Below are positions 45,523 to 53,927 of a stretch of DNA of 64,000 bases, piece after piece. Source of the DNA: CAKKQX01 sp046313915. GTDB lineage: Bacteria > Pseudomonadota > Gammaproteobacteria > Burkholderiales > SG8-41. Position numbers and translations under genes: made by a program. The notes under the pieces are model-generated. The model saw only the letters and a list, made by a program, of their open reading frames with translations. It had not been told where the DNA came from and made no database searches. Within the stretch, counting starts at the first letter, position 1, and every line of letters begins with the position of its first letter. The stretch spans positions 17,577 to 81,576 of the forward strand of contig JBKBXX010000001.1 in assembly GCA_046313915.1 (NCBI GenBank), written 5' to 3'.

Positions 45523-46689
45523 ATGGCCGTTCCGCTTTTCTATGTGGTTCGCAATCTCTGGACCCGCCGCCTCACCAGCGCGCTGACCGTGGGCGGCCTG
45601 GCGCTGGTGGCGTACGTGTTTGCGACGGTGCTGATGCTCGACGCCGGGCTCAAGCGCACGCTGGTCACCACTGGCGAGTACGACAACGTGGTGGTATTCC
45701 GCAAAGGAGCGGAAACCGAGATCCAGAGCGGCATTTCCCGCAGCCAGGCGGGAATCATCGAGATGCATGCCGCCATCGCCAATGGCGCGGACGGCGCGCG
45801 CCTGGTGTCGAGGGAAACGGTGGTGCTGATTTCGCTCGCCCGCCGCGGCGACAACCGCCCTTCCAACGTCGTCATCCGCGGCACTTCCGCGACGGGTATG
45901 GCGCTGAGGCCCCAGGTGAGACTGGTCGCAGGCCGGATGTTCCGTGCAGGATCGGCGGAGATCGTCGTCGGCAGCAGCATCGCCAGGCGTTTCGAAGGCA
46001 CGGCGCTCGGCGGCAGGCTGCGCTTCGCGCAGCGCGAGTGGATCGTGACCGGCATTTTCGATAGCGGTGGCAGCGGCTTCGATTCCGAGATGTGGGGCGA
46101 TGTCGAACAACTGATGCAGTCCTTCCGCCGCGTGGCCTATTCGGTCATGGTGGCGCGGCTGGCGGACGGCAGCCTGTTCGAGCGCTTCCGGCGGGATATC
46201 ACCGCCGATCCCCGTCTCGCCAACGATGCGAAGCGCGAGCAGGCGTTCTACAGCGACCAGTCGCGGGCGCTGTCGAAATTCATCAGCATTTTCGGGCTCA
46301 CGCTTTCCGCCATTTTTTCGATCGGCGCGGTGATCGGCGCGATGATCACCATGTACGCGTCGGTGGCGAACCGGGTGACCGAGATCGGCACTTTGCGCGC
46401 GCTCGGTTTCAAGCGCGCGAGCATCCTGTGGGCGTTCGTCGCGGAAGCGCTGCTGATGGGGCTGGCGGCAGGCGTGGCAGGGCTCGCGCTGGCTTCGTCG
46501 ATGCAGCTGGCGTCGTTTTCCACCACCAATTTCCAGACCTTTGCCGATCTCTCGTTTCGCTTCGTCCTCACTCCGGACATCGTTCTGAAAACCCTGCTGT
46601 TCGCGCTGGCGATGGGGCTGGCCGGAGGGCTGCTGCCCGCAGTGCGCGCGGCGCGGCTCAACATCGTCGACGCGCTGCGTGCGGCATGA
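45523..46689 (+). CDS. ABC transporter permease, MacB/FtsX family (second of two)
   Basis: A 388-aa partner of the previous permease, with start at MAVPLFYVVRNLWTRRLTS (45523); the longer upstream frame is a shadow of the first permease. It has an N-terminal TM (about 20-40), a MacB-type periplasmic domain with VVGSSIARRFEGTALGGRLRF, and C-terminal TMs including FISIFGLTLSAIFSIGAVIGAMITMYASVANRVTEIGTLRALGF, with the coupling loop EIGTLRALGFKRASIL. It ends the operon; an AT-rich stretch follows before the convergent NUDIX gene. Confidence 0.9.
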   Translation: MAVPLFYVVRNLWTRRLTSALTVGGLALVAYVFATVLMLDAGLKRTLVTTGEYDNVVVFRKGAETEIQSGISRSQAGIIEMHAAIANGADGARLVSRETVVLISLARRGDNRPSNVVIRGTSATGMALRPQVRLVAGRMFRAGSAEIVVGSSIARRFEGTALGGRLRFAQREWIVTGIFDSGGSGFDSEMWGDVEQLMQSFRRVAYSVMVARLADGSLFERFRRDITADPRLANDAKREQAFYSDQSRALSKFISIFGLTLSAIFSIGAVIGAMITMYASVANRVTEIGTLRALGFKRASILWAFVAEALLMGLAAGVAGLALASSMQLASFSTTNFQTFADLSFRFVLTPDIVLKTLLFALAMGLAGGLLPAVRAARLNIVDALRAA

Positions 46690-46755
46690 CCTCGGCCTTA
46701 ATGCAACAAATTGATTTTAATAAATTTTTGAGTGAGCACGCCAGTTGCGGCGCGG

Positions 46756-47301
46756 TCAGCTTTTGGCCGGCAGCGGCTCTATCGTTCCCATGTGAAAGCG
46801 GTATTCGCCCTGCTGCCGGTCGCTGTAATAGTGGGTGAGGGTGTTGCGCACGGTGGCGAAAGCGATGCGGTCCCACGGGATTTCGTTTTCCGCGAACAGG
46901 CGCGCTTCGAGGGTTTCGGCGCCGGCATGGAAATCGAGATCGAGCAGCCGCGCGCGGAACAGGATGTAGACCTGGCTGATGTGGGGGATGTTGTAGAGCG
47001 CGTAGAGCGGCCCGATCTCTATCCTGGCGTTGGCTTCCTCCAGCGTTTCGCGCTCCGCGCCCTGATAGGTGGTTTCGCCGTTCTCCATGAATCCCGCGGG
47101 AACGGTCCACAGGCCGTAGCGCGGTTCGATGCCGCGCCGGCACAGCAGGATCTTGTCCTGCCATTCGACGATGCAGCCGACCACCATTTTCGGATTCTGG
47201 TAATGAATGGTATGGCAGGCGTCGCACACGTGGCGCGGCAGACTGTCGCCCGGCGGAACCTTGAAGGTCACCGGCGCGCCGCAATTGCTGCAGAATTTCA
47301 T
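46756..47301 (-). CDS. NUDIX hydrolase with N-terminal zinc ribbon
   Basis: A 181-aa hydrolase of nucleoside diphosphate derivatives. The start at 47301 (MKFCSNCGAP) is preferred over an upstream ATG at 47325 because homologues begin here. A zinc ribbon (CSNCG at 4-8 and CDACH) precedes the Nudix fold. The Nudix box is GFMENGETTYQGAERETLEEAN, fitting GX5EX7REUXEEX with Asn in place of the last Gly. The ribbon-Nudix arrangement resembles NudC-like or YfcD-like enzymes, but the substrate is open. Divergent from nothing close; AT-rich DNA (47325-47345) lies upstream. Confidence 0.87.
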   Translation of the reverse strand: MKFCSNCGAPVTFKVPPGDSLPRHVCDACHTIHYQNPKMVVGCIVEWQDKILLCRRGIEPRYGLWTVPAGFMENGETTYQGAERETLEEANARIEIGPLYALYNIPHISQVYILFRARLLDLDFHAGAETLEARLFAENEIPWDRIAFATVRNTLTHYYSDRQQGEYRFHMGTIEPLPAKS

Positions 47302-47427
47302 GTCGCCAGGAATCGTCGTCACCATATATAACTATAACATCGATCTGCCGCAAAACCGCGCCCGGGAACTGTCGCGCCTTTCCCGGATTGCTTCGGGTTC
47401 TCCCGGCATGCTTGTCTTACCAGCAGC

Positions 47428-48543
47428 TCAGCTTTTGTAGGGGCTGCGCTCGTTCAGCTCGTCGATGTAGTGCGCCATGCCGGCTGCCTCGCGCGCGGCG
47501 AATTGTTCGACGGCGGCGGAAAATTCGGGGTGCGCGAGCCAGTGGGCGGACAAGGTCTGCACCGGCAGCAGGCCGCGTGCGATCTTGTGTTCTCCCTGGG
47601 CGCCGCCTTCGAAAACGCATAGCCCGCGCGCGATGCAGTATTCGACAGCCTGGTAATAGCAGGCCTCGAAATGCAGCGCGGGATGATATTCGAGCGCGCC
47701 CCAGTAGCGGCCGAACAGGCGGTCGCGGTTACGAAGGCACAAGGAGGCGGCGATCGGTACGCTGCCGCGGCTGGCGATGACCAGCAGCGTGTGCTCGGGC
47801 AGGGCGGCGCCGAGGCGCCGGAAGAAATCGAGGTTGAGATAGGGTGTTGAATGGTGCTCGCGGTAGGTCTGCCGGTAGCAGCGGTCGAAAAAGGCCCAGT
47901 GCCGTTCGCCGATGGCGTTGCCTTCGAGCCATTCGAAAGTGATGCCGACTTCGCGCACCTTGCGCCTTTCCTGGCGAATTTTCTTGCGCTTGGAGTGGCT
48001 CATGCCGGCCAGAAAATCGTCGAAGTCGCGGTAGCCGGGATTGGTCCAGTGAAACTGCACGCCGTGGCGCAGCAGCATGCCGTGCGCCTGCAGGCGCTGC
48101 GCCTGCTCGGGCGGCGGGAACAGACAGTGCAGCGACGATACGCCCAGCTCGTGTGCGAGTGCGAGCGCCGCCGCGATCAGGCGGTCGCGCTGCTCCGGGG
48201 TATCGGCCAGAACCCGCTGTCCGGTGACCGGCGTGAAAGGCACGGCCGCGAGCAGCTTGGGGTAGTAGCGCAGGCCGTGGCGTAAATAGGCGTCGGCCCA
48301 TGCCCAGTCGAAGACGTACTCGCCGTAGGAATGGGTTTTGAGGTAGAGCGGCATCGCGCCGGCGAGCCTGCCCTGTTCCCTGAGCAGCAGAAAGCGCGGC
48401 GTCCAGCCGGTGGCGGCGCTCGCGCAGCCGCTGTCGTGCAATGCGGAAAAAAACTCGTGGCGCAGAAACGGATCGTCGCCGGCGAGCCGGTTCCACTGCT
48501 GCGGCGCAATCCCCGCAAGGGTATCGACGACCTCGGCCGTCAC
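47428..48543 (-). CDS. FemAB-like acyltransferase (PF04339 group)
   Basis: A 371-aa protein from GTG at 48543, whose GTGA overlaps the stop of the TPR gene. It resembles the FemAB-like group also called peptidogalycan biosynthesis protein, with YGEYVFDWAWADAY, HWTNPGYRDFDDFLAGMSHSKRKKIRQERRKV, FFDRCYRQTYREHHSTPYLNLDFFRRLG, LVIASRGSVPIAASLCL and LHFEACYYQAVEYCIARGLCVFEGGAQGEHK. Members are GNAT-like transferases with unclear substrate, perhaps acting on a cell-wall or aminoacyl acceptor. It is co-transcribed with the TPR protein. Confidence 0.85.
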   Translation of the reverse strand: MTAEVVDTLAGIAPQQWNRLAGDDPFLRHEFFSALHDSGCASAATGWTPRFLLLREQGRLAGAMPLYLKTHSYGEYVFDWAWADAYLRHGLRYYPKLLAAVPFTPVTGQRVLADTPEQRDRLIAAALALAHELGVSSLHCLFPPPEQAQRLQAHGMLLRHGVQFHWTNPGYRDFDDFLAGMSHSKRKKIRQERRKVREVGITFEWLEGNAIGERHWAFFDRCYRQTYREHHSTPYLNLDFFRRLGAALPEHTLLVIASRGSVPIAASLCLRNRDRLFGRYWGALEYHPALHFEACYYQAVEYCIARGLCVFEGGAQGEHKIARGLLPVQTLSAHWLAHPEFSAAVEQFAAREAAGMAHYIDELNERSPYKS

Positions 48544-49118
48544 CGACGGGCGACCCCTTCCGGCAGCTGCCCGGTTTCCCGGATCAGCTGTTGCGTCACC
48601 TTGGGATCGAATTCGGAGACGCGCCTGATGATTTTCCTGACCTGGTCGAGGTTGTTGAGCGCGTAGTGCGCCTTGGCGAGTTCGTAGAAAGCGTGCGGAT
48701 TCATCGGCTGCAGCTCGGCGGCCTTGCGGAACATTTCGACCGCTTTTTCGTGCTCGCGGCGGGCGCTGTGGATCATTCCCATGCCGAACCAGGCGCGGTC
48801 CAGGGCGGGCTTGAGCTCGATTGCGCGGCGAAAGCAGTCGAGCGCGGATTCGAACTGCTGCATCTGCTGACGGACAAAACCCAGGTCGAACCAGACATCG
48901 GCCGCGGCGGGATCGATGCGCAAGGCCTCCTCGAATGCGACGGCGGCTTCGGCGTGATGCCCGCGCGTTGCCTCGAGAAAACCGAGGCTTGCGGCGGCAA
49001 GCGCGAAATGCGGATTGGCGGCGAGCGCCAGACGGTAGGCACGGGCGGCTTGCTCGTGACGTCCGAGCGCAAGTTGCAAACGCGCCAGATAGTAGTGAAT
49101 CCAGGCTTTGAGGTTCAT
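48540..49118 (-). CDS. TPR repeat protein
   Basis: A 192-aa soluble protein made almost entirely of tetratricopeptide repeats, with at least four units (for example RHEQAARAYRLALAANPHF, HHAEAAVAFEEALRIDPAA, QFESALDCFRRAIELKPAL and EHEKAVEMFRKAAELQPMN). No signal peptide or catalytic domain. It probably scaffolds a partner. It overlaps the FemAB-like gene by 4 bp and diverges from nadE 50 bp away. Confidence 0.88.
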   Translation of the reverse strand: MNLKAWIHYYLARLQLALGRHEQAARAYRLALAANPHFALAAASLGFLEATRGHHAEAAVAFEEALRIDPAAADVWFDLGFVRQQMQQFESALDCFRRAIELKPALDRAWFGMGMIHSARREHEKAVEMFRKAAELQPMNPHAFYELAKAHYALNNLDQVRKIIRRVSEFDPKVTQQLIRETGQLPEGVARR

Positions 49119-49168
49119 CGCGGGCGCATTGTGGCGGTGGGGATGGCCACCGATGATATATTAGCATC

Positions 49169-50776
49169 GTGAAAATTGCGATTGCCCAGGGCAATTACCT
49201 CGTCGGCGATCTTGCCGGCAATGTGGATAAAATCCTCCACGCTGCCATGCGCGCGCGGCAGGCGGGCGCCGGACTGCTGCTCACCACCGAACTCGCGCTG
49301 TGTGGTTACCCGCCGGAAGACCTGCTGCTGCGCGACGATTTCTGCCGCGATTGCGCGCGGGCGCTGGACCGGCTGGTCGCAAAAGCCGCGGGTATCGCGC
49401 TGGTGGTCGGCCACCCGCAGCAGGCGGGTGGCCGGCGCTACAACGCGGCGTCGCTGATTCGCGGCGGCAGGATCGTCGCCACCTATTTCAAGCACAGGCT
49501 GCCGAACCATACGGTATTCGACGAGGCGCGTTATTTCACCGCGGGCAGTGCGCCTTGTGTGTTCGAACACGGCGGCGTGCGTTTCGGCATCAACATCTGT
49601 GCCGATGTCTGGCAGCGTTCCGCCGTGGCCGCCGCGCGCGGAGCCGGTGCCGAAGTGCTGCTGGTGCTCAACGCCTCGCCCTATCACATGAACAAGCAGT
49701 TTTCGCGTCACGAGGTGATTCGCGAGCGCGTGGCCGAGACCGGACTGCCGGTGATTTACGCCAACCAGGTGGGAGGTCAGGACGAACTGGTGTTCGACGG
49801 CGCGTCGTTCGCGATCGACGGCAGCGGCGGCCTGACCCATCAGCTGCCGGCGTTCGAGGAGGCGCTGGGCCTGATCGAGCTTGCCGGCGCCGTGCCGGTG
49901 AAAGGCGAAATCGCGCCGCCGCTGCCGCTCGAGGCCGAAGTGTACAAGGCGCTGACGCTGGGCGTGCGTGACTATGTCGGCAAGAACGGTTTTCCCGGTG
50001 TGCTGCTCGGTCTTTCGGGCGGCATCGACTCGGCGCTGACGCTGGCGGTGGCGGCCGATGCGCTCGGCGCGGCGCGGGTGCGGGCGGTGATGATGCCTTC
50101 GCGCCATACGGCGCAGATGAGCCGCGAGGATGCTCGCGCCATGGCCGCGGCCTTCGGCGTGCGCTATACCGAGATCGCGATCGAACCGGTTTTTGACGCT
50201 TTTCTCGAGGCGCTGGCCGGCGAGTTCAGGGGGCTGCCCGCTGACGCCGCGGAGGAGAACCTGCAAGCGCGCATTCGCGGCGCGCTGCTGATGGCGCTTT
50301 CCAACAAAACCGGCGCGATCGTGCTCACCACCGGCAACAAGAGCGAAATGGGTATCGGCCACGCGACGCTCTATGGTGACATGGCGGGCGGCTTCGCGGT
50401 GCTCAAGGACATCAGCAAGACGCTCGTCTACCGTCTCGCCGCATACCGCAATACGCTCTCGCCGGGGATTCCGCAACGCGTTTTCGAGCGCGCGCCCTCG
50501 GCCGAGCTGCGGGCCGGGCAGCGCGATCAGGACACGCTGCCGCCGCACGACATCCTCGACGCGATCCTGGAAGCTCATGTCGAGCGCGGCCTCGATCCCG
50601 ACGAGGTCGTTGCGAGCGGCTACCGCCCGCAGGACGTTCGTGACGTGGTGCGGCGCGTGTGGTCTTCGGAGTACAAGCGGCGCCAGGCGCCGCCCGGCAT
50701 CCGTATCACCGACCGCGCTTTCGGCAAGGACTGGCGTTTCCCGATCACCAACAAATATCGTTCCCGCTGCGAATGA
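49169..50776 (+). CDS. nadE: Glutamine-dependent NAD+ synthetase
   Basis: Makes NAD+ from deamido-NAD+, ATP and glutamine-derived ammonia. The 535 aa comprise an N-terminal nitrilase-like glutaminase (Glu in LTTELALCGYPPEDLL, Lys in YFKHRLPNHTVFDEARYF, Cys in INICADVWQ) and a C-terminal synthetase with the SGGIDSA P-loop and TGNKSEMGIGHATLYGDMAGGFAVLKD. GTG start at 49169; the short promoter region upstream is GATATATTA-like. It precedes glnB by 62 bp on the same strand. Glutaminase-coupled NadE is reported to be under PII control in some proteobacteria. Confidence 0.96.
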   Translation: MKIAIAQGNYLVGDLAGNVDKILHAAMRARQAGAGLLLTTELALCGYPPEDLLLRDDFCRDCARALDRLVAKAAGIALVVGHPQQAGGRRYNAASLIRGGRIVATYFKHRLPNHTVFDEARYFTAGSAPCVFEHGGVRFGINICADVWQRSAVAAARGAGAEVLLVLNASPYHMNKQFSRHEVIRERVAETGLPVIYANQVGGQDELVFDGASFAIDGSGGLTHQLPAFEEALGLIELAGAVPVKGEIAPPLPLEAEVYKALTLGVRDYVGKNGFPGVLLGLSGGIDSALTLAVAADALGAARVRAVMMPSRHTAQMSREDARAMAAAFGVRYTEIAIEPVFDAFLEALAGEFRGLPADAAEENLQARIRGALLMALSNKTGAIVLTTGNKSEMGIGHATLYGDMAGGFAVLKDISKTLVYRLAAYRNTLSPGIPQRVFERAPSAELRAGQRDQDTLPPHDILDAILEAHVERGLDPDEVVASGYRPQDVRDVVRRVWSSEYKRRQAPPGIRITDRAFGKDWRFPITNKYRSRCE

Positions 50777-50838
50777 CAGGCGGGCGCGGCCCTGCTATCC
50801 TAGGGCAATGACGTTGGAACCTGATCCGGGAGAAATCA

Positions 50839-51177
50839 ATGAAAAAAATCGAGGCGATTTTCAAACCGTTCAAGCTCGACGAGGTGCGTGAGGCCTTGTC
50901 CGAGATCGGGGTGAGCGGTCTGACGGTCACCGAAGTCAAGGGTTTCGGGCGCCAGAAAGGGCATACCGAACTTTATCGCGGCGCCGAATACGTGGTCGAC
51001 TTTCTGCCGAAAGTGAAGGTCGAGATCGTGGTTCCCGACAAGCTGCTGGAAAACGCCATAGATGCCATCATCAAGGCGGCACGCACGGGCAAAATCGGCG
51101 ACGGCAAGATTTTCGTCAGCAGCGTCGACCAGGTGATCCGCATCCGCACCGGCGAGACCGACGAAGCTGCCATCTGA
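50839..51177 (+). CDS. glnB: Nitrogen regulatory protein P-II
   Basis: Signal transducer of glutamine and 2-oxoglutarate status. The 112 aa are canonical, with the uridylylation T-loop GFGRQKGHTELYRGAEYVVDFLPKVK (Tyr51) and the C-terminal ADP/ATP and 2-oxoglutarate site TGKIGDGKIFVSSVDQVIRIRTGE. Closeness to E. coli GlnB and the lack of a sigma-54 type -24/-12 element upstream favour glnB over glnK. It follows nadE. Downstream is a heptamer array, then the convergent Smr gene. Confidence 0.94.
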   Translation: MKKIEAIFKPFKLDEVREALSEIGVSGLTVTEVKGFGRQKGHTELYRGAEYVVDFLPKVKVEIVVPDKLLENAIDAIIKAARTGKIGDGKIFVSSVDQVIRIRTGETDEAAI

Positions 51178-51181
51178 GCGC

Positions 51182-51209
51182 GTCAAACGTCAAACGTGAA
51201 ATGTGAAAC
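51182..51209. repeat. Four-unit heptamer array after glnB
   Basis: GTCAAAC, GTCAAAC, GTGAAAT, GTGAAAC in exact 7-base register, beginning 4 bp after the glnB stop. It belongs with the arrays at 4425 and 58634 (G-T-x-A plus three bases). Confidence 0.7.
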
Positions 51210-51228
51210 GCGCCGGGCGCTGCGCTGT

Positions 51229-51798
51229 TCACGTCCTGTGTTTCGCGCCTTTCAGCAACACCATCAGCGCGCCGCTGCCGCCTTCGGTGCGGCGCGCCTG
51301 GCAGAACGCGAGTATTTCGTCGCGCTGCATCAGCCAGTGGGCGACTTTGTGTTTGAGCACGGGTTCGCGGTTTTTTGAACGCAGGCCCTTGCCGTGGATG
51401 ATGCGCACGCAACGCAGCCCGTGATGGGTGCATCGGTTGAGGAATTCGACCAGCAGCATGCGCGCCTCGGGCGTGGTGAGGCCGTGCAGGTCGAGTTCGT
51501 CCTGGATGACCCAGTAGCCGCGGCGCAGCCTCTTTAGCGTCTGCGCCGCAATCCCGTTGCGCAGAAAGACGGGCTCCTCGCCGCTTTCCAGGCCGGGATC
51601 CCAGGCAATATGGTCGCTCAGGCTGGCTTGCAGCACGGCGTGGTCGTCGCGCAGCCGCTGGGTGGCGACCGGCCGCCGCCGCCGGCCGGGGGGCTCGGCC
51701 CAGTGGCGCGGGACGAGCCGGGGTGAGTTTGCCCCTTCGGCGAGGAACAACTCGCGGTCTTCCGCCGCGAGCCGGTTTTTTGCGATGCGGTTTGTCAT
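51229..51798 (-). CDS. Smr-domain protein
   Basis: About 189 aa from MTNRIAKNRLAAED (51798); an ATG at 51825 adds nine residues. The N-terminus is charged and probably disordered (RLVPRHWAEPPGRRRRPVATQ). The Smr domain begins near residue 90 with ELDLHGLTTPEARMLLVEFL and continues with RIIHGKGLRSKNREPVL and the end GGSGALMVLLKG. Smr domains have nicking or RNA-cleaving activity, and stand-alone forms of this type (SmrA/SmrB) include ribosome-rescue endonucleases. Specific role not proven. Confidence 0.88.
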   Translation of the reverse strand: MTNRIAKNRLAAEDRELFLAEGANSPRLVPRHWAEPPGRRRRPVATQRLRDDHAVLQASLSDHIAWDPGLESGEEPVFLRNGIAAQTLKRLRRGYWVIQDELDLHGLTTPEARMLLVEFLNRCTHHGLRCVRIIHGKGLRSKNREPVLKHKVAHWLMQRDEILAFCQARRTEGGSGALMVLLKGAKHRT

Positions 51799-51841
51799 TG
51801 CGGGCTGGGTTGTTGCGCCGCGCATGGGGAACTGCCGCCGG

Positions 51842-52804
51842 TTATGCCAGTCCCTTGCCTTCGAGGTATTTCTGCGCGTCGAGCGCCGCCATGCAGCCCG
51901 TGCCGGCGCTGGTCACCGCCTGGCGGTAGACGTGGTCCTGCACATCGCCCGCGGCGAACACGCCGGGCACGCTGGTCGCCGTGGCGTTGCCGTCGAGGCC
52001 GCTGCGGGTGACGATGTAGCCGTTCGCCATCTCGAGCTGCCCGGTGAACAGATCGGTATTGGGCTTGTGGCCGATGGCGATGAAAATGCCCTGCAGTTTT
52101 TTCTCGGTCAGCGCGTTGGTCTTGACGTTCCTCACGCGCATGCCGGTGACGCCGCTGTTGTCTCCCAGCACTTCGTCGAGGACATGGTCCCACAGGATCG
52201 TCGCCTTGCCGCTGTCGACCCGCTGTTTGAGTTTGTCGACCAGGATGGCCTCGGCGCGGAATTTGTCGCGACGGTGAACGATGGTGACGTGGCTGGCGAT
52301 GTTGGTGAGATAAAGCGCTTCTTCCACCGCGGTGTTGCCGCCGCCGATCACCGCGACTTCCTGGCCTTTGTAGAAAAAGCCGTCGCAGGTCGCGCAGCCC
52401 GACACGCCGCGCCCCATGAATTTCTGTTCCGAGGGCAGGCCCAGATACATGGCGGAAGCGCCGGTGGCGATGATCAGGGCATCACAGGTATAGCTGCCCT
52501 GATCGCCGATGAGCGTGATCGGGTTTTCCTTCAGTTTCGCGGTATGGATGTGATCGAAAATGATCTCGGTGTCGAAGCGCTCGGCGTGCTTGAGGAAGCG
52601 TTCCATGAGCTCGGGGCCCTGCACGCCGGCGGGGTCCGCCGGCCAGTTGTCGACATCGGTGGTCGTCATCAGCTGCCCGCCCTGGGCGAGACCGGTGATC
52701 AGAACGGGTTTCAGGTTGGCGCGTGCGGCATAGATCGCCGCGGTGTAGCCGGCGGGCCCTGAGCCCAGAATCAGCACCCGGCAGTGTCTGGAAGGTTGCG
52801 TCAT
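51842..52804 (-). CDS. trxB: Thioredoxin reductase
   Basis: NADPH flavoenzyme that reduces thioredoxin in the cytosol. FAD motif GSGPAGYTAAIYAARANL (residues 14-31), the redox pair CATC in GVSGCATCDGFFYKGQEV, the NADPH motif IGGGNTAVEEALYL and the late FAD motif GVFAAGDVQDHVYRQAVTSAGTGCMAALDAQKYL are all present. The length of 320 aa is standard. It stands before crp and ftsK, recalling the trxB-ftsK neighbourhood of gammaproteobacteria. It converges on the Smr gene. Confidence 0.97.
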   Translation of the reverse strand: MTQPSRHCRVLILGSGPAGYTAAIYAARANLKPVLITGLAQGGQLMTTTDVDNWPADPAGVQGPELMERFLKHAERFDTEIIFDHIHTAKLKENPITLIGDQGSYTCDALIIATGASAMYLGLPSEQKFMGRGVSGCATCDGFFYKGQEVAVIGGGNTAVEEALYLTNIASHVTIVHRRDKFRAEAILVDKLKQRVDSGKATILWDHVLDEVLGDNSGVTGMRVRNVKTNALTEKKLQGIFIAIGHKPNTDLFTGQLEMANGYIVTRSGLDGNATATSVPGVFAAGDVQDHVYRQAVTSAGTGCMAALDAQKYLEGKGLA

Positions 52805-53011
52805 GGGAGTTTCCGGGATATCGGGAAAATCGGGAATCTAGCAGGTTGTGCGGGGCCGTGTCGAGCCGCCGCCCGTAGCCGCAGCGAGCGGACCGAGTCC
52901 TGTGCGCCGTTTTCCGGGGCCGTGCGGCACGCCTGAGGCCGTTTCAAGTATCATGCTGCATTGCGCCCGTGTCTCCGGGGTGGATGAAAACGTATCTACT
53001 GAGGATCGAAT

Positions 53012-53695
53012 ATGGCTGTTGCGCCCAACCCCCAAATCCTGAAAACGGTCCCTCTTTTTTCGTCATTGAGCGATGAACAACTCGGGATGCTGGCTCCCGG
53101 CATCCAGTTGCGTTCCTATCCGCGCAACACCCTCATCCTGCGTGCCGGGGAGCCGACCGATGCACTGTATGTGATTCTCTCGGGGCGGGTCAAAGTGCTG
53201 ATACCGGACGAGGAAGGCCGCGAGGTCATTTTGTCGACCATGGGCCCGCGCGATTTTTTCGGCGAGATGGGGCTGCTCGACGATCAGCCACGCTCGGCGA
53301 GCGTGGAGACGCTCGAGCCGTGCGAGACGCTGCGTCTCACAAAAAGCGGCTTCATGAGCTGCCTCAAGAGCAATTCCGATCTGGCGATGGAAATCATCCG
53401 CAGATTGGTCGCGCGCTTGCGCGAGGCCGACCGCAAGATCGAAAGCCTGGCCTTGATCGACGTCTATGGGCGTGTCGCGCGGCTGATCATGGACATGGCC
53501 GAGGAAATCGATGGCGCGTGGATCGTGCAGCGTGCGCCACCCAAACAGGAAATCGCACACATGATAGGCGCCTCGCGGGAAATGGTAAGCAGGGTGGTGA
53601 AGGATTTGCAGCAGAAAGGGCTGATCCGCGCCGAGAAGCGCAAGATCATCGTGCTCGACCGCCAGACCATGGCGCGGCGGGCGTCGGCGCGCTAG
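53012..53695 (+). CDS. Crp/Fnr-family transcriptional regulator (no Fe-S cysteine cluster)
   Basis: A 227-aa regulator with an N-terminal cyclic-nucleotide-binding fold (residues 20-130, including FFGEMGLLDDQPRSASVET like the cAMP phosphate-binding cassette) and a C-terminal Crp-type helix-turn-helix (KQEIAHMIGASREMVSRVVKDLQQKGLI). The N-terminal cysteines of oxygen-sensing FNR are absent, so cAMP or another effector is more likely than an Fe-S cluster. It is followed after about 230 bp by ftsK. Whether it binds the TTGAT boxes of this window is not known. Confidence 0.9.
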   Translation: MAVAPNPQILKTVPLFSSLSDEQLGMLAPGIQLRSYPRNTLILRAGEPTDALYVILSGRVKVLIPDEEGREVILSTMGPRDFFGEMGLLDDQPRSASVETLEPCETLRLTKSGFMSCLKSNSDLAMEIIRRLVARLREADRKIESLALIDVYGRVARLIMDMAEEIDGAWIVQRAPPKQEIAHMIGASREMVSRVVKDLQQKGLIRAEKRKIIVLDRQTMARRASAR

Positions 53696-53783
53696 AGCCG
53701 TTGCCCGGCTGACGGCGATGAACGAAGCTTCCGTGCGCCACATGCCTGCCGTTACGGCGAGGCGTGGCCGTATCCTCCCGCGC

Positions 53784-53805
53784 GGCGGATAGGCCTCTAT
53801 CCGCC
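53784..53805. other. Strong hairpin between the Crp-like gene and ftsK
   Basis: GGCGGATA-GGCCTC-TATCCGCC is a perfect 8-bp stem with a 6-base loop. It has no T-run, so it is not a standard terminator, but it could act in transcript processing or attenuation. Confidence 0.4.
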
Positions 53806-53898
53806 TGCCGCCCCGAGCGGCAACCGCTGCGTTGCGCCGTTTCGCGGCGCTTGCCCGGAGTAAGGGCGGCGTCGCGCATTTCGCGTTTTCTTCCGGTG

Positions 53899-53904
53899 TA
53901 TAAT
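53899..53904 (+). promoter_or_regulatory. Probable -10 element of ftsK
   Basis: A perfect TATAAT 24 bp before the ftsK ATG. No recognisable -35 lies at the right distance, so the promoter is weak or activator-dependent. The start region of ftsK follows after AAGTTAACCCGG. Confidence 0.4.
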
Positions 53905-53927
53905 CAAAAAGTTAACCCGGAAACCTG

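Noticed and set aside
46711..46724. TTGATTTTAATAAA, a 9/10 FNR-like match.
   Set aside because: It lies between two convergent genes in AT-rich DNA with no promoter context, so a chance match is more likely.
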